Of a stretch of 64,000 bases of DNA, positions 39,113-53,457 are shown piece after piece. Position 1 is the first letter of the stretch. Each line of letters starts with the position of its first letter. The DNA is from Oreohelix idahoensis. Taxonomy: Eukaryota > Mollusca > Gastropoda > Stylommatophora > Oreohelicidae. The translations under genes and the position numbers were made by a program. The notes beneath the pieces are model-generated. The model ran no database searches, was not told the DNA's origin, and saw nothing but the letters and a program-made list of their open reading frames with translations. The stretch lies in the NCBI GenBank assembly GCA_024509875.1, contig JAMPIV010009913.1:124001-188000 (forward strand), given 5' to 3'.

Positions 39113-42100
39113 ACTGATGGGAAACTCTATACAGAGCGATACAACAGGAGGCAATCTGATCATCACGAGTAGTCCCCACATCGAACAAGTGTTTCGATCC
39201 AATATTCCTTTACACTCTAAGGGGCGCGGGCCCACTTGGGTCATGACTCCTAAGTGTCTCAGCTTCCTGTTGTCTTGTATCGAAAATGAACCCATTTCAC
39301 CTTTGTAGCAACTTTAAATTCCCAACTCCGCCAGCTATGGAGGCAATTGTGAAATAAACCAAAGAGAAGACAAATTATTCCGTTCGTTCCGCCGCACACC
39401 CCGACCAAGGACAGACACTGACACACCTGCGTGAAGCCGACGCGGCCAGCAATTGCGCAACAGCAACTGTAACCCCGTGCCCAACACCTCTTATAACACG
39501 CCGCGTGTTGCCCGTCAGTCACACCCCTTTCACCAGTACACCAAAAAACTCAACGTATTGTGGAAGTAGAAACATTCCTGATGTTTCCTGTACCGCAGAG
39601 TTTACTGTCCCGAGTTCCATAGCCCATTGTGGTTCTTCCACAGCCAGCATGATGCCTTTTCCGCAGTTTCACTAAGCCTCTTCAGTGCCCTTGTTCTCGA
39701 CTGTCCCCTGAGACCCAACAGTTTCAGTAAATTATACACTGATGCAGCCACAAGCCCTCTTGTACCCACCTCAACAGCCATGACCTTTGCAGTGAACCCA
39801 TCGTGTCTCAGATCTGCGGCCAGATCACTATACTTGGCCGCTTTGAACAAATGTTGCTCTTCTAATCTAGATTCAAATGGCACGGTCAGTTCAATCAATA
39901 TAACCTAGTGCGATGATGATGAATGCAGCACTATATCCGGCCGTCTTCGAGATTTCCTGATAATCTCTGGATATGCCCCTCGTTCAGGTAGGTCTACCGC
40001 CATCTCCCAGTCATTTGCACAGTCAACGAGAGATGGTACACTGCTACCTGATTTACTCGGCTTTGGGAGTTCTGACTTTCTCGCTCTCAGAAAGTATGTG
40101 TTTGCGGTGTTTGGCCTGACATTACTATTCGCCTTCATCTTTGCCAGATCTATTGTCGCAGCCAGCTTATTTAGCACTTTGTTGTTTCGCCATGTGTATC
40201 GCCCTTGCTCTAATGACACCTTGCAAGCTGAGAGCACGTGTTCAAGTGTCTGCCTCTCATGGCACAGGGGGCACTGCTCATCATCCGACTTTCCCCATCT
40301 CACAAGGTTTGTGGCCGATGGCAGTAGGCCATACATTGATCTAACAACGAAGCTGAGCCTAAGAGGTGCCATATATCATTCCATGTCAAGGATCATTGCA
40401 GGGCACCTTCCCATGTAGTCCATTAGCCTTGTTGGGCCTGCTGCACTGCTTTTTGCACCCTCTTATCATTCTCAGCTCCTCGTATCTCCTGAACTACCAT
40501 GTCTCTACGCTCCCTGCTTGATGCCTTGGACCACCAGCGGATGTCTCCATGACCAAATCCCCGTCTATTCGTTTGTGTGTATCCGATTACCTCACTCAGT
40601 TTGAGCGACTCTTGGGCAGCATCAACAGCTTCTTCCACTCTCCACTTCCTTCCCGTTTTCAGTGTGGGCTGAATGGACTTAACCACATCATCTGCTGACT
40701 CGCGTAGCATCATTGCAAGCCTTGCCTTTCCAACGTTGTACTCTTCAACAACTGACTTGAAAGGAAGCAGAAGTTTTGACTTTTTGCAGTACAGTGCTAC
40801 ATCTGACAGACCTGTTGGTAACCCTAGCCATTTCCTCATGAACTTGTTGACGTTCTGTTCTATAGATTTCACTGTACTTGTGCTTATTTCATAAATAAGC
40901 AGTGGCCACAGCAACTTAGGTATCAACATGAACTAGAGGCACCACAGTTTGAATGTTCCTAGGAGTCTGCTTTGGTCTATGATCTGTAGCCCTCTGCCTG
41001 CCATTTCTATTGTCTGTTGCATTGTCTTCGAGTCTTTTAATGAGGCATCGTGCACCCTGCCAAGACTTTTAACAGGTTCCTCAATGACAGTAAGGATTCT
41101 TTGGTTAGAAACTATGAATATGACCTTTGCTGTCTTCCCTTTCCTGACTGATAGGCTTCTTCACTTCTTGGGTTTGAAGCTCATTCTGCACCAGCTGACT
41201 AGTTCATCCAGGCGTGCTAACATCCTCCGGGCGTGATGTTCATCTGATGTCAGAATTGTTGTGTCATCCATGAATGCTTTGAGCTGTGGCATGTGACACA
41301 TTCCACCGAGCTTTGGACCTATAGCCATCCCTTCAGCCGCATCGAGGATTACCTGCATAGCCATCACGAATAATATCGGAGAGATGGTACATCCCATCGC
41401 AATTCCAACTTCAAGGCCAATCCACTTCGTTGTGTACTCTCTGGTTGAAAATCTGACAGAGAACCTTGCGAAATACAGCTTCAGCATTGCTGCAATCTCT
41501 TGTGGAACATGATACATTTCTAGGGCCTGCCACAACATCTGGTGTGGAACGGATCCATAAGCATTTGCTTGATCCAACCAGATTACATGGAGGTTTGTTC
41601 TGTCAGACTTTGCCTTTTGAATTGCTTACCAGATCATTGCGGCATGCTCTAGACACCCTGGTGTACCTGGGATACCTCTTTCTGAATGGTAGTGTCAATG
41701 TACCCATTTGCCAGGAGGTATGTAGTGAGCCTTTTCGCCATCACTGAGAAGAATATCTTCCCTTCCACATTAAGTAGTGAGATTGGCCTGAACTGACTGA
41801 TTTCTGTGGAATTTTGTTCCTTCGGGATGTAGACTCCGTTCGCTTTCTCCATTACGTGCTTACAAGTTGGGTTTTCCATGCATTCTTCAGTAAACGGAGC
41901 AGTCGTTTGAGCACCTCAAGGCATCTCTTATACACAACATATGGAACACCATTAGGACCTGGAGCTGACTTGCACCGAGCTTTCTGGACAATGCTTTTTA
42001 CCTCTTGCATAGTTGGGGCTTGGTGTTAAATTCAGTACCTGGCTTACTCGGCCATTTAAGGCATGCAATGCTGCTGATCGGCTCATCTTTGCGACCATCT

Positions 42101-43079
42101 GAATATGTCATTCCAAGGTGTTCTTCCAGGTCTTCTTTGCTGATGTTTAGCGTACCCGACCGTGGCTGCTCAAACAGTTCTTTGGCAAACTTGAAGGGCT
42201 CCCTGAAGAATCTTTCCATTTCCATTCGAGTCTTCCTTCTCTTCCTGCACAACCTTTCTGCTCTACAAAGGGCATTATGTTGGCCTTTAAGGTGCTCCCA
42301 AACCTGTCGTAACCTTTCCTTCTCTGTGGCAACTGCGTTCTTGAACAATTTTCGGGCATGCTTCTTCTGTTTCCTGATTTCTTCTATTTTAATTTGTCTT
42401 CTACTTTTTCGTAGTGGGTTACTCTCCCTTTCCTCCCTGACTCCAATCATTTTGCGACAGTGAAGATATACTATGTCGCCGAAGATTTCCAGCTTCTTCT
42501 CCAAAGTTATCTGCTTCAGGTTGTTATCCAACTCTTTTGCCAGGGCTTCGTTTAGCTGTTCTCAAAGCCCTTTTGCACTGGCAGGTGGAAACTTGATTGC
42601 ATCTCTCTTCCCGTACAAGAAGTGTGTGAGATCATCATCAGGCAGATCAAATTGAATGTAATCAGCACTGTGGATTGACTTTTGGCTGCGTTCTTCTAAC
42701 GTCTTACACGTCAAGACAGACCGCTGTTGATCTCCCCGTGATGAGCTCACACACCCCTTTTTCGTTCTGTGGATTTTCATTCCTCTCTGAGTAGAGAATC
42801 TCCTACCACAGGCACATGGAAATTCCAGCCGTTGTTCAGAGCTCGAAGTCCGTGTAACGGGTCTGGTCGATTCCAATGAGGCGCCTGTGGATTCATCATT
42901 CTCCCCCCCCCCTTTTCGGTGAATCCTGGGGGCATCTATCATTTTTGGGTCCTGTAGCAATTGAATACAGCTTACGGGATGCTAACCCGGTCAGCCAGTT
43001 TCTAGTCTTTCCCACTGTCATCTGTCTTTCCAGAAGTCCATCGGTCTTTTCCCGATTGTCACTGGTTTGACCATGCAAC
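39113..43079 (-). pseudogene. R2-type LINE, unit 1 (zinc finger, RT, restriction-like endonuclease)
   Basis: Read on the minus strand, this is a single-ORF LINE. The N-terminal part (about 42,780-42,960) has a C-X-C...H...C finger, PCACGRRFSTQRGMKIHRTK. A basic helix-rich region follows (42,531-41,998). RT shows FRPISLLNVEGKIFF, WLDQANAYGSVPHQ, GIAMGCTISPILFVMA and FMDD at 41,263-41,274 in place of the usual YADD. After the thumb comes a CPLCHERQTLEHVLSAC knuckle (about 40,240-40,290), then the restriction-like endonuclease RRRPDIVLHS and LIELTVPFE (39,885-39,950). These enzymes nick a target and prime cDNA on it. Stops include those after KGL, CKR, KPKK, WCL and QQG; one more stop (TAG near 39,905) lies within the endonuclease and is absent from unit 2. 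Confidence 0.92.
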
Positions 43080-46000
43080 TATGATAGGAAACTCTATGCA
43101 GAGCGATACAACAGGAGGCAATCTGATCATCAGAAGTAGTCCCCCCATCGAACAAGTGTTTTGGCCCAATACCCCTTTACACTCTAAGGGGGGCGGGCCT
43201 ACTTGGGTCATGACTCCCAAGTGTCTCAGCCTCCTGTTGTCTTGTATCGAAAATGAACCCATTTCACCTTAGTAGCCACTTTAAATTCCCAACTCCACCA
43301 GCCGTGAAGGCAATTGTGAAAGTAACCAAAGAGAAGACAAATTATTCCGTTCGTTCCGCCGCACACCACGACCAGGGACAGACACTGACACACCTGCGTG
43401 AAGCCGACGCGGCCAGCAATTGCGCAACAGCAACTGTAACCCCGTGCCCAACACCTCTTATAACACGCCGCGTGTTGCCCGTCAGTCACAGCCCTTTCAC
43501 CAGTACACCAAAAAAACTCAACGTATTGTGGAAGTAGAAACATTCCTGATGTTTCCTGTAGAGCAGAGTTTACTGTCCCGAGTTCCACAGCCCATTGCGG
43601 TTCTTCCACATGAAGCATGATGCCTTTTCCGCAGTTTCACTAAGCCTCTTCAGTGCCCTTGTTCTCGACTGTCCCCTCAGCCCAACAGTTTCAGTAAATC
43701 ATACACAGATGCAGCCACAAGCCCTCTTGTACCCACCTCAACAGCCATGATTTTTGCAGTGAACCCATCGTGTCTCAGATCTGCGGCCAGATCACTATAC
43801 TTGGCCGCTTTGAACAAATGTTGCTCTTCTAATCTAGATTCAAATGGCACGGTCAGTTCAATCAATATAACCTGGTGCGATGATGATGAATGCAGCACTA
43901 TATCCGGCCGTCTTCGAGATTTCCTGATAATCTATGGATATGCCCCTCTTTCAGGTAGGTCTACCGCCATCTCCCAGTCATTTGCACAGTCAACGAGAGA
44001 TGGTACACTGCTACCTGATTTACTCGGCTTTGGGAGTTCTGACTTTCTCGCTCTCAGAAAGTATGTGTTTGCGGTGTTTGGCCTGACATTACTATTCGCC
44101 TTCATCTTTGCCAGATCTATTGTCGCAGCCAGCTTATTTAGCACTTTGTTGTTTCGCCATGTGTATCGCCCTTGCTCTAATGACACCTTGCAAGCTGAGA
44201 GCACGTGTTCAAGTGTCTGCCTCTCATGGCACAGGGGGCACTGCTCATCATCCGACTTTCCCCATCTCACAAGGTTTGTGGCCGATGGCAGTAGGCCATA
44301 CATTGATCTAACAACGAAGCTGAGCCTAAGAGGTGCCATATATCATTCCATGTCAAGGATCATTGCAGGGCTCCTTCCCATGTAGTCCATTAGCCTTGTT
44401 GGGCCTGCTGCACTGCTTTTTGCACCCTCTTATCATTCTCAGCTCCTCGTATCTCCTGAACTACCATGTCTCTACGCTCCCTGCTTGATGCCTTGGACCA
44501 CCAGCGGATGTCTCCATGACCAAATCCCCGTCTATTCGTTTGTGTGTATCCGATTACCTCCCTCAGTTTGAGCGACTCTTGGGCAGCATCAACAGCTTCT
44601 TCCACTCTCCACTTCCTTCCCGTTTTCAGTGTGGGCTGAATGGACTTAACCACATCATCTGCTGACTCGCGTAGCATCATTGCAAGCCTTGCCTTTCCAA
44701 CTTTGTACTCTTCAACAACTGACTTGAAAGGAAGCAGAAGTTTTGACTTCTTGTAGTACAGTGCTACATCTGACAGACCTGTTGGTAACCCTAGCCATTT
44801 CCTCATGAACTTGTTGACGTTCTGTTCTATAGATTTCACTGTACTTGTGCTTATTTCATAAATAAGCAGTGGCCACAGCAACTTAGGTATCAACATGAAC
44901 TAGAGGCACCACAGTTTGAATGTTCCTAGGAGTCTGCTTTGGTCTATGATCTGTAGCCCTCTGCCTGCCATTTCTATTGTCTGTTGCATTGTCTTCGAGT
45001 CTTTTAATGAGGCATCGTGCACCCTGCCAAGACTTTTAACAGGTTCCTCAATGACAGTAAGGATTCTTTGGTAAGAAACTATGAATATGACCTTTGCTGT
45101 CTTCCCTTTCCTGACTGATAGGCTTCTTCACTTCTTGGGTTTGAAGCTCATTCTGCACCAGCTGACTAGTTCATCCAGGCGTGCTAACATCCTCCGGGCG
45201 TGATGTTCATCTGATGTCAGAATTGTTGTGTCATCCATGAATGCTTTGAGCGGTGGCATGTGACACATTCCACCGAGCTTTGGACCTATAGCCATCCCTT
45301 CAGCCGCATCGAGGATTACCTGCATAGCCATCACGAATAATATCGGAGAGATGGTACATCCCATCGCAATTCCAACTTCAAGGCCAATCCACTTCGTTGT
45401 GTACTCTCTGGTTGAAAATCTGACAGAGAACCTTGCGAAATACAGCTTCAGCATTGCTGCAATCTCTTGTGGAACATGATACATTTCTAGGGCCTGCCAC
45501 AACATCTGGTGTGGAACGGATCCATAAGCATTTGCTTGATCCAACCAGATTACATGGAGGTTTGTTCTGTCAGACTTTGCCTTTTGAATTGCTTACCAGA
45601 TCATTGCGGCATGCTCTAGACACCCTGGTGTACCTGGGATACCTCCTTTCTGAATGGTAGTGTCAATGTACCCATTTGCCAGGAGGTATGTAGTGAGCCT
45701 TTTCGCCATCACTGAGAAGAATATCTTCCCTTCCACATTAAGTAGTGAGATTGGCCTGAACTGACTGATTTCTGTGGAATTTTGTTCCTTCGGGATGTAG
45801 ACTCCGTTCGCTTTCTCCATTACGTGCTTACAAGTTGGGTTTTCCATGCATTCTTCAGTAAACGGAGCAGTCGTTTGAGCACCTCAAGGCATCTCTTATA
45901 CACAACATATGGAACACCATTAGGACCTGGAGCTGACTTGCACCGAGCTTTCTGGACAATGCTTTTTACCTCTTGCATAGTTGGGGCTTGGTGTTAAATT

Positions 46001-47046
46001 CAGTACCTGGCTTACTCGGCCATTTAAGGCATGCAATGCTGCTGATCGGCTCATCTTTGCGACCATCTGAATATGTCATTCCAAGGTGTTCTTCCAGGTC
46101 TTCTTTGCTGATGTTTAGCGTACCCGACCGTGGCTGCTCAAATAGTTCTTTCGCAAACTTGAAGGGCTCCCTGAAGAATCTTTCCATTTCCATTCGAGTC
46201 TTCCTTCTCTTCCTGCACAACCTTTCTGCTCTACAAAGGGCATTATGTTGGCCTTTAAGGTGCTCCCAAACCTGTCGTAATCTTTCCTTCTCTGTGGCAA
46301 CTGCGTTCTTGAACAATTTTCGGGCATGCTTCTTCTGTTTCCTGATTTCTTCTATTTTAATTTGTCTTCTACTTTTTCGTAGTGGGTTACTCTCCCTTCC
46401 CTCCCTGACTCCAATCATTTTGCGACAGTGAAGATATACTATGTCGCCGAAGATTTCCAGCTTCTTCTCCAAAGTTATCTGCTTCAGGTTGTTATCCAAC
46501 TCTTTTGCCAGGGCTTCGTTTAGCTGTTCTCAAAGCCCTTTTGCACTGGCAGGTGGAAACTTGATTGCATCTCTCTTCCCGTACAAGAAGTGTGTGAGAT
46601 CATCATCAGGCAGATCAAATTGAATGTAATCAGCACTGTGGATTGACTTTTGGCTGCGTTCTTCTAACGTCTTACACGTCAAGACAGACCGCTGTTGATC
46701 TCCCCGTGATAAGCTCACACACCCCTTTTTCGTTCTGTGGATTTTCATTCCTCTCTGAGTAGAGAATCTCCTACCACAGGCACATGGAAATTCCAGCCGT
46801 TGTTCAGAGCTCGAAGTCCGTGTAACGGGTCTGGTCGATTCCAATGAGGCGCCTGTGGATTCATCATTCTCCCCCCCCCCCTTTTCCGTGAATCCTGGGG
46901 GCATCTATCATTTTTGGGTCCTGTAGCAATTGAATACAGCTTACGGGATGCTAACCCGGTCAGCCAGTTTCTAGTCTTTCCCACTGTCATCTGTCTTTCC
47001 AGAAGTCCATCGGTCTTTTCCCGATTGTCACTGGTTTGACCATGCA
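43080..47046 (-). pseudogene. R2-type LINE, unit 2
   Basis: It has the same domains in the same order as unit 1, offset by 3967 bp: finger near 46,750, basic region 46,499-45,966, RT with FMDD at 45,230-45,241, knuckle near 44,240, and endonuclease RRRPDIVLHSSSSHQ followed by LIELTVPFE (43,850-43,920). The stops after CKR, KPKK, WCL and QQG are at the same places as in unit 1. Differences are few: the endonuclease has CAG where unit 1 has TAG, the C-run near the N-terminus is 11 instead of 10, and there are scattered substitutions (for example YKVGKARL versus YNVGKARL). The unit is dead for the same reasons as unit 1. Confidence 0.92.
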
Positions 47047-48121
47047 ACTATGATAGGAAACTCTATACAGAGCGATACAACGGGAGGCAATCTGATCATC
47101 AGAAGTAGTCCCCCCATCGAGCAAGTGTTTTGGCCCAATACCCTTTTACACTCTAAGGGGGGGCGGGCCTACTTGGGTCATGACTCCCAAGTGTCTCAGC
47201 CTCCTGTTGTCTTGTATCGAAAATGAACCCATTTCACCTTAGTAGCCACTTTAAATTCCCAACTCCACCAGCCGTGAAGGCAATTGTGAAAGTAACCAAA
47301 GAGAAGACAAATTATTCCGTTCGTTCCGCCGCACACCACGACCAGGGACAGACACTGACACACCTGCGTGAAGCCGACGCGGCCAGCAATTGCGCAACAG
47401 CAACTGTAACCCCGTGCCCAACACCTCTTATAACACGCCGCGTGTTGCCCGTCAGTCACAGCCCTTTCACTAGTACACCAAAAAAACTCAACGTATTGTG
47501 GAAGTAGAAACATTCCTGATGTTTCCTGTAGAGCAGAGTTTACTGTCCCGAGTTCCACAGCCCATTGCGGTTCTTCCACATGAAGCATGATGCCTTTTCC
47601 GCAGTTTCACTAAGCCTCTTCAGTGCCCTTGTTCTCGACTGTCCCCTCAGCCCAACAGTTTCAGTAAATCATACACTGATGCAGCCACAAGCCCTCTTGT
47701 ACCCACCTCAACAGCCATGATTTTTGCAGTGAAGACGCTGAGACTAAGAGGTGCCATATGCCATATATCATTCCATGTCAAAGGCCTTAGCAGGGCTCCT
47801 TCCCATGTAGTCCATTGGCCTTGTTGGGCCTGCTGCACTGCTTTTTGCACCCTCTTATCATTCTCAGCTCCTCGTATCTCCTGAACTACCATGTCTCTAC
47901 GCTCCCTGCTTGATGCCTTGGACCACCAGCGGATGTCTCCATGACCAAATCCCCGTCTATTTGTTTGTGTGTATCCGATTACCTCCCTCAGTTTGAGCGA
48001 CTCTTGGGCAGCATCAACAATTTCTTCCACTCTCCACTTCCTTCCCGTTTTCAGTGTGGGCTGAATAGACTTAACCACATCATCTGCTGACTCGCGTAGC
48101 ATCATTGCAAGCCTTGCCTTT
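47047..48121 (-). pseudogene. R2-type LINE, unit 3, truncated and internally deleted
   Basis: The 3' part corresponds to unit 2 up to about 47,733. It then jumps about 560 bp (equivalent to 43,758-44,320 of unit 2) and continues to 48,121, inside the post-RT region. The deletion removes the zinc knuckle and the endonuclease PD motif. Next to the breakpoint is a small duplication, GCCATATGCCATATATCATT. At the QQG site this unit has CAA (QQGQWTTWEG) where units 1 and 2 have a TAA stop. The sequence right of 48,121 is unrelated, so the unit is 5'-truncated. Confidence 0.9.
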
Positions 48122-48816
48122 CCTGATTTATTTGCGTTTGAGATTAACCCATGAGCACTCGCTTCGTTTAGTCTTTAATGCAGTTAACGAAACTGACCGA
48201 GTAGTCAGTTTTAAATAAATACCACCCCTGGCTTAACGCTCAAGAGGTTTATTAGTGTACGGGTCTTTTGCAAATATGATTTGTCTGCAAGTCAATAACG
48301 CAGATCACGTATCTCAACTCATCTTCGTCCACCTGTTAAGTCATATTTGAAGTTACAGTTAGGTGTTAAGGATTTTGGTGTACGGGGCTGGAGTTTGTTA
48401 GTAAGTAGGTTAAGGTCATGAGATACATGACGTGTATATACATGTGTGTAGGTAGAGAAAGGAGTAACTCTGTTTAGAGTGTATTTTTATTGAAGTATGC
48501 AAGCTTGGAATGTGACATTTAAAAGTTCACTGTTAGAAGCACGTAGAGTATGGTTGAAGAATACTCAGGGGCGTTCATGTGTGAATTGAGGTTTACAGGA
48601 CATAAGAAAAGCGTGCGAAGTGAATGAAGTTAGCATACGTGTCAGAGAAGAATACTGAGTTGTTAAAGGGGAGTCTGTGGCCATCCGTTGAGGGAGACGG
48701 TTGGTGTGTTCTAGAGTATGTGAATAGTGTATGTGATTTTCATTATAATATATGGATGTGACGCAATGATGTACCGCGTAAGGTGTATTTACAAGGCCTT
48801 TATATATTATTATTTA
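48122..48816. other. No gene recognised
   Basis: No open frame of note. G-rich and GTGTG-containing sequence lies around 48,360-48,470. Nothing further could be assigned. Confidence 0.4.
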
Positions 48817-49290
48817 CAAGCGCGTTATGGGTTTCCCGCGCTGTAAAGTTCAGGAGGAACTTGGATGCCTGGTGATTAGACCAGAGGTATAGATATATGT
48901 GCGAGGAGTGAATGCCGCACTTTGGATTAAAAAGACACGTCGTTTTCCCGTGTCAGAAGGAGGTCTATGTTAGGACCATCGTATGCTATTATTTGAATGC
49001 GCGTTGTGGTTTTCCCGCGCTGTTAAGTTCTGGAGGAACTTGGATGCCTGGTGATTAGACCAGAGATAGAGATATATGTGCGAGGAGTGAATTCCGCACT
49101 TACATTGAAAGTAGGACCACGGAGATATATGTGCGAGGTGTGAATGCCGCACTTACATTGTATACAGACCATATAGAGATTTATGTGCAAGGAGTGAATG
49201 CCGCACTTACATTGAATATAGATCAGAGATAGAGATTTATGTGCGAGGGGTGAATGCCGCACTTACATTGAATGCAGTTGTTACCAGTAC
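48817..49290. repeat. Composite minisatellite with nested units
   Basis: A block of about 70 bp (GGAACTTGGATGCCTGGTGA, TTAGACCAGAG) occurs at 48,817-48,888 and again at 48,995-49,066, preceded each time by a GCGCGTTNTGG...TTCCCGCGCTGT sequence. From 48,890 onward, units of about 50-58 bp with TATGTGCGAGGAGTGAATGC and CGCACTTACATTGAA blocks occur about five times. Each such unit contains GTGCG and CGCAC, able to form a short stem. Confidence 0.85.
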
Positions 49291-49545
49291 GTTAGGATGA
49301 CTGTACTACATATTCTAATTATGCAAGTATTTGTACTATTGTTGCTGATGTCCAGGACTATGCTGTTGAGATTATATGTATGGAACTGTGACCCAGACTT
49401 CTGTCAAGTTATTTCATTCGCATACCTACTGTACTTCTATAACAAATCCACCATTACAAACATTATCAGAGGTAACATTTTCATAGTTATCATTTGGTGG
49501 TTATATTGATTGTTAGTACCATATAGAAAAAGCTATTGCAACACC

Positions 49546-50664
<1,119 letters not shown>

Positions 50665-50677
50665 TATATATATATAT

Positions 50678-50948
50678 TTTTTTTTCTTAACCAGCGGCAC
50701 TTGGGCTTTCAGCCCTTCGGCCCAATGACATATCATTGCGAGGCTGGGGAACCTGAGGACTTTCCTTCCAACCCGGTCAGGAGCTTCGCTCCTTCCCATC
50801 CACAGAGGGTTTATCACAGAAGCCGTTCAGGCTATTCAGTCAAATTTCCGGCCGTAAACATTTCTTCAAACGCCGACGCTCGGGTTTGAACCATGAACAC
50901 CTGGTCGCCAGTACAACGCCGAAGCCATTACACCAGCGCGGCTCCCAT
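50678..50948 (-). mobile_element. tRNA-derived SINE (family B) in the mariner flank
   Basis: On the minus strand the head reads GGGAGCCGCGCTGGTGTAAT, with a tRNA A-box-like TGGTGTAATGG and a B-box GGTTCAAACCC (plus strand 50,882-50,892). The tail is poly(A), seen as T9 at 50,678-50,685. Direct repeats of about 20 bp starting CCCTCGTGTATATATATA flank it at 50,657 and 50,949. The left repeat is the end of the mariner element plus TA repeats, so the SINE landed after mariner. Its body has no resemblance to SINE family A beyond the tRNA head. Confidence 0.9.
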
Positions 50949-50953
50949 CCCTC

Positions 50954-51074
<121 letters not shown>

Positions 51075-51360
51075 TGCACATGTTTAATAATGTTTTACAA
51101 ACCAGTACATTTATTACACAAGTAATAACCAACACACCACCGACAAACGTCGTCCACCATTTGAACTGTATATAACCGTGTTACATAACAAGACAAGCAG
51201 GTGCAGAAAGGACATCGACATTTTCTTGTTGATGAATCACTCAAGGCTCAAATGTTGTCTGAAAGTAAATCAGGATCCAGGTTGTAAAAAAAATAGCATA
51301 CGATATATAAGTAAGAAAGAGAATTTTTTTTTAATAAGTAAGAAGGAGAGTTCTTCGGCG

Positions 51361-52685
<1,325 letters not shown>

Positions 52686-52699
52686 TATATATATATATA

Positions 52700-53331
52700 C
52701 ATTAAAAACGCACCACCTGTATAATCCAGGAACAGAGTGTGAAATGTAAATATAAGTGTTTAAAAGTTTACATATTTGGAATCTTTATTCATTTTCCTAT
52801 GAATCTATGTTGGTCATTAATTTGTACATTTGATTGCTATGAAATTCATTGCATTCTGTGCAGGCAAGGGAGAAAACCAAAAATGCAAGCAATAAAAAAA
52901 TTCATTCACACTATCCTCAGTATCTGGTATGTCCATCGTGTGCTTGCAAACAAGCTTTGCAGCGGCTCCGCATGGAACGCACAAGTCTCTGAAGGAAATT
53001 CCGGGGAATCAAGTCCCATTCACGTGTAAGAGCAGCTTTGAGCTGTTGCAGAATAGCTGGAGAACCTTGCTTGTAGACTCTGCGTCCAAGCTCGTCCCAC
53101 AGATGTTCTATAGGGGACATGTCTTGTGATAGGGCAGATCAATCAATCGTCACAATGTTCTGCTGCTGTAGATATTGCTGCGTAATGCATGCTGTGTGCG
53201 CACGTGCGTTATCCTGCTGGAGAAGCTGCAAGTCTGGATAATTTGTGAACGCAGGAGCAACCAATGCATCCAGAACCTCATCTCGATACGTCACAGCATT
53301 AACATTTCCACGGAAGACGTGAAGAGCCAAG
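52700..53331 (-). mobile_element. Tc1-like transposon, copy 2, truncated
   Basis: The left edge starts CATTAAAAACGCACCACCTG, so the first eight bases of the inverted repeat seen in copy 1 are missing and the edge lies in a short TA run. The following 190 bp match copy 1 closely. The element is cut off at 53,331, where the LTR of the Gmr1-like retrotransposon begins. The remaining half of the Tc1 copy does not reappear after that element's right end. Confidence 0.92.
52917..53331 (-). pseudogene. Tc1 transposase C-terminal part
   Basis: On the minus strand it reads LHVFRGNVNAVTYRDEVLDA and LLQQDNARAHTA, with the second catalytic aspartate, then a stop after IVTID, and MSPIEHLWDELGRRV, with the third catalytic residue of the DDE triad, to a stop at 52,917. 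It retains the catalytic half that copy 1 lacks. The N-terminal half was lost when the LTR element inserted and its right flank disappeared. Confidence 0.9.
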
Positions 53332-53457
53332 TGTTACCAACAGATTACTGGGCATAATGTATTTATTTGTCTGATAAAAATATATTTATCTTTGAATTCA
53401 CGATTTCTAGTCTAAGCTATATCACTCATGTTTTATTGATACTTTTGTTATATGGGT
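53332..53457 (+). repeat. Left LTR, demonstrable part
   Basis: Starts TGTTACCAACAGATTACTGG and is identical to the right copy for about 120 bp (to GTTATAT). The LTR must continue beyond 53,457, but its inner end cannot be fixed because the right LTR is truncated. It was inserted in Tc1 copy 2. Confidence 0.92.

Larger units (their letters stand above)
39113..48121 (-). repeat. Head-to-tail array of an R2-type LINE, period 3967 bp
   Basis: Three tandem units start at 39,113, about 43,080 and about 47,047, and match at a constant offset of 3966-3967 bp. The shared edge sequence is AAACTCTAT(A/G)CAGAGCGATA. The first two units are complete and nearly identical; the third is internally deleted and ends at 48,121. 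On the minus strand the 3' end of each unit abuts the 5' end of the next with no spacer. Confidence 0.95.

Noticed and set aside
43747..44385. 212-codon plus-strand open frame in unit 2 of the LINE array
   Set aside because: Antisense of the endonuclease and knuckle region, which has recognisable motifs on the minus strand.
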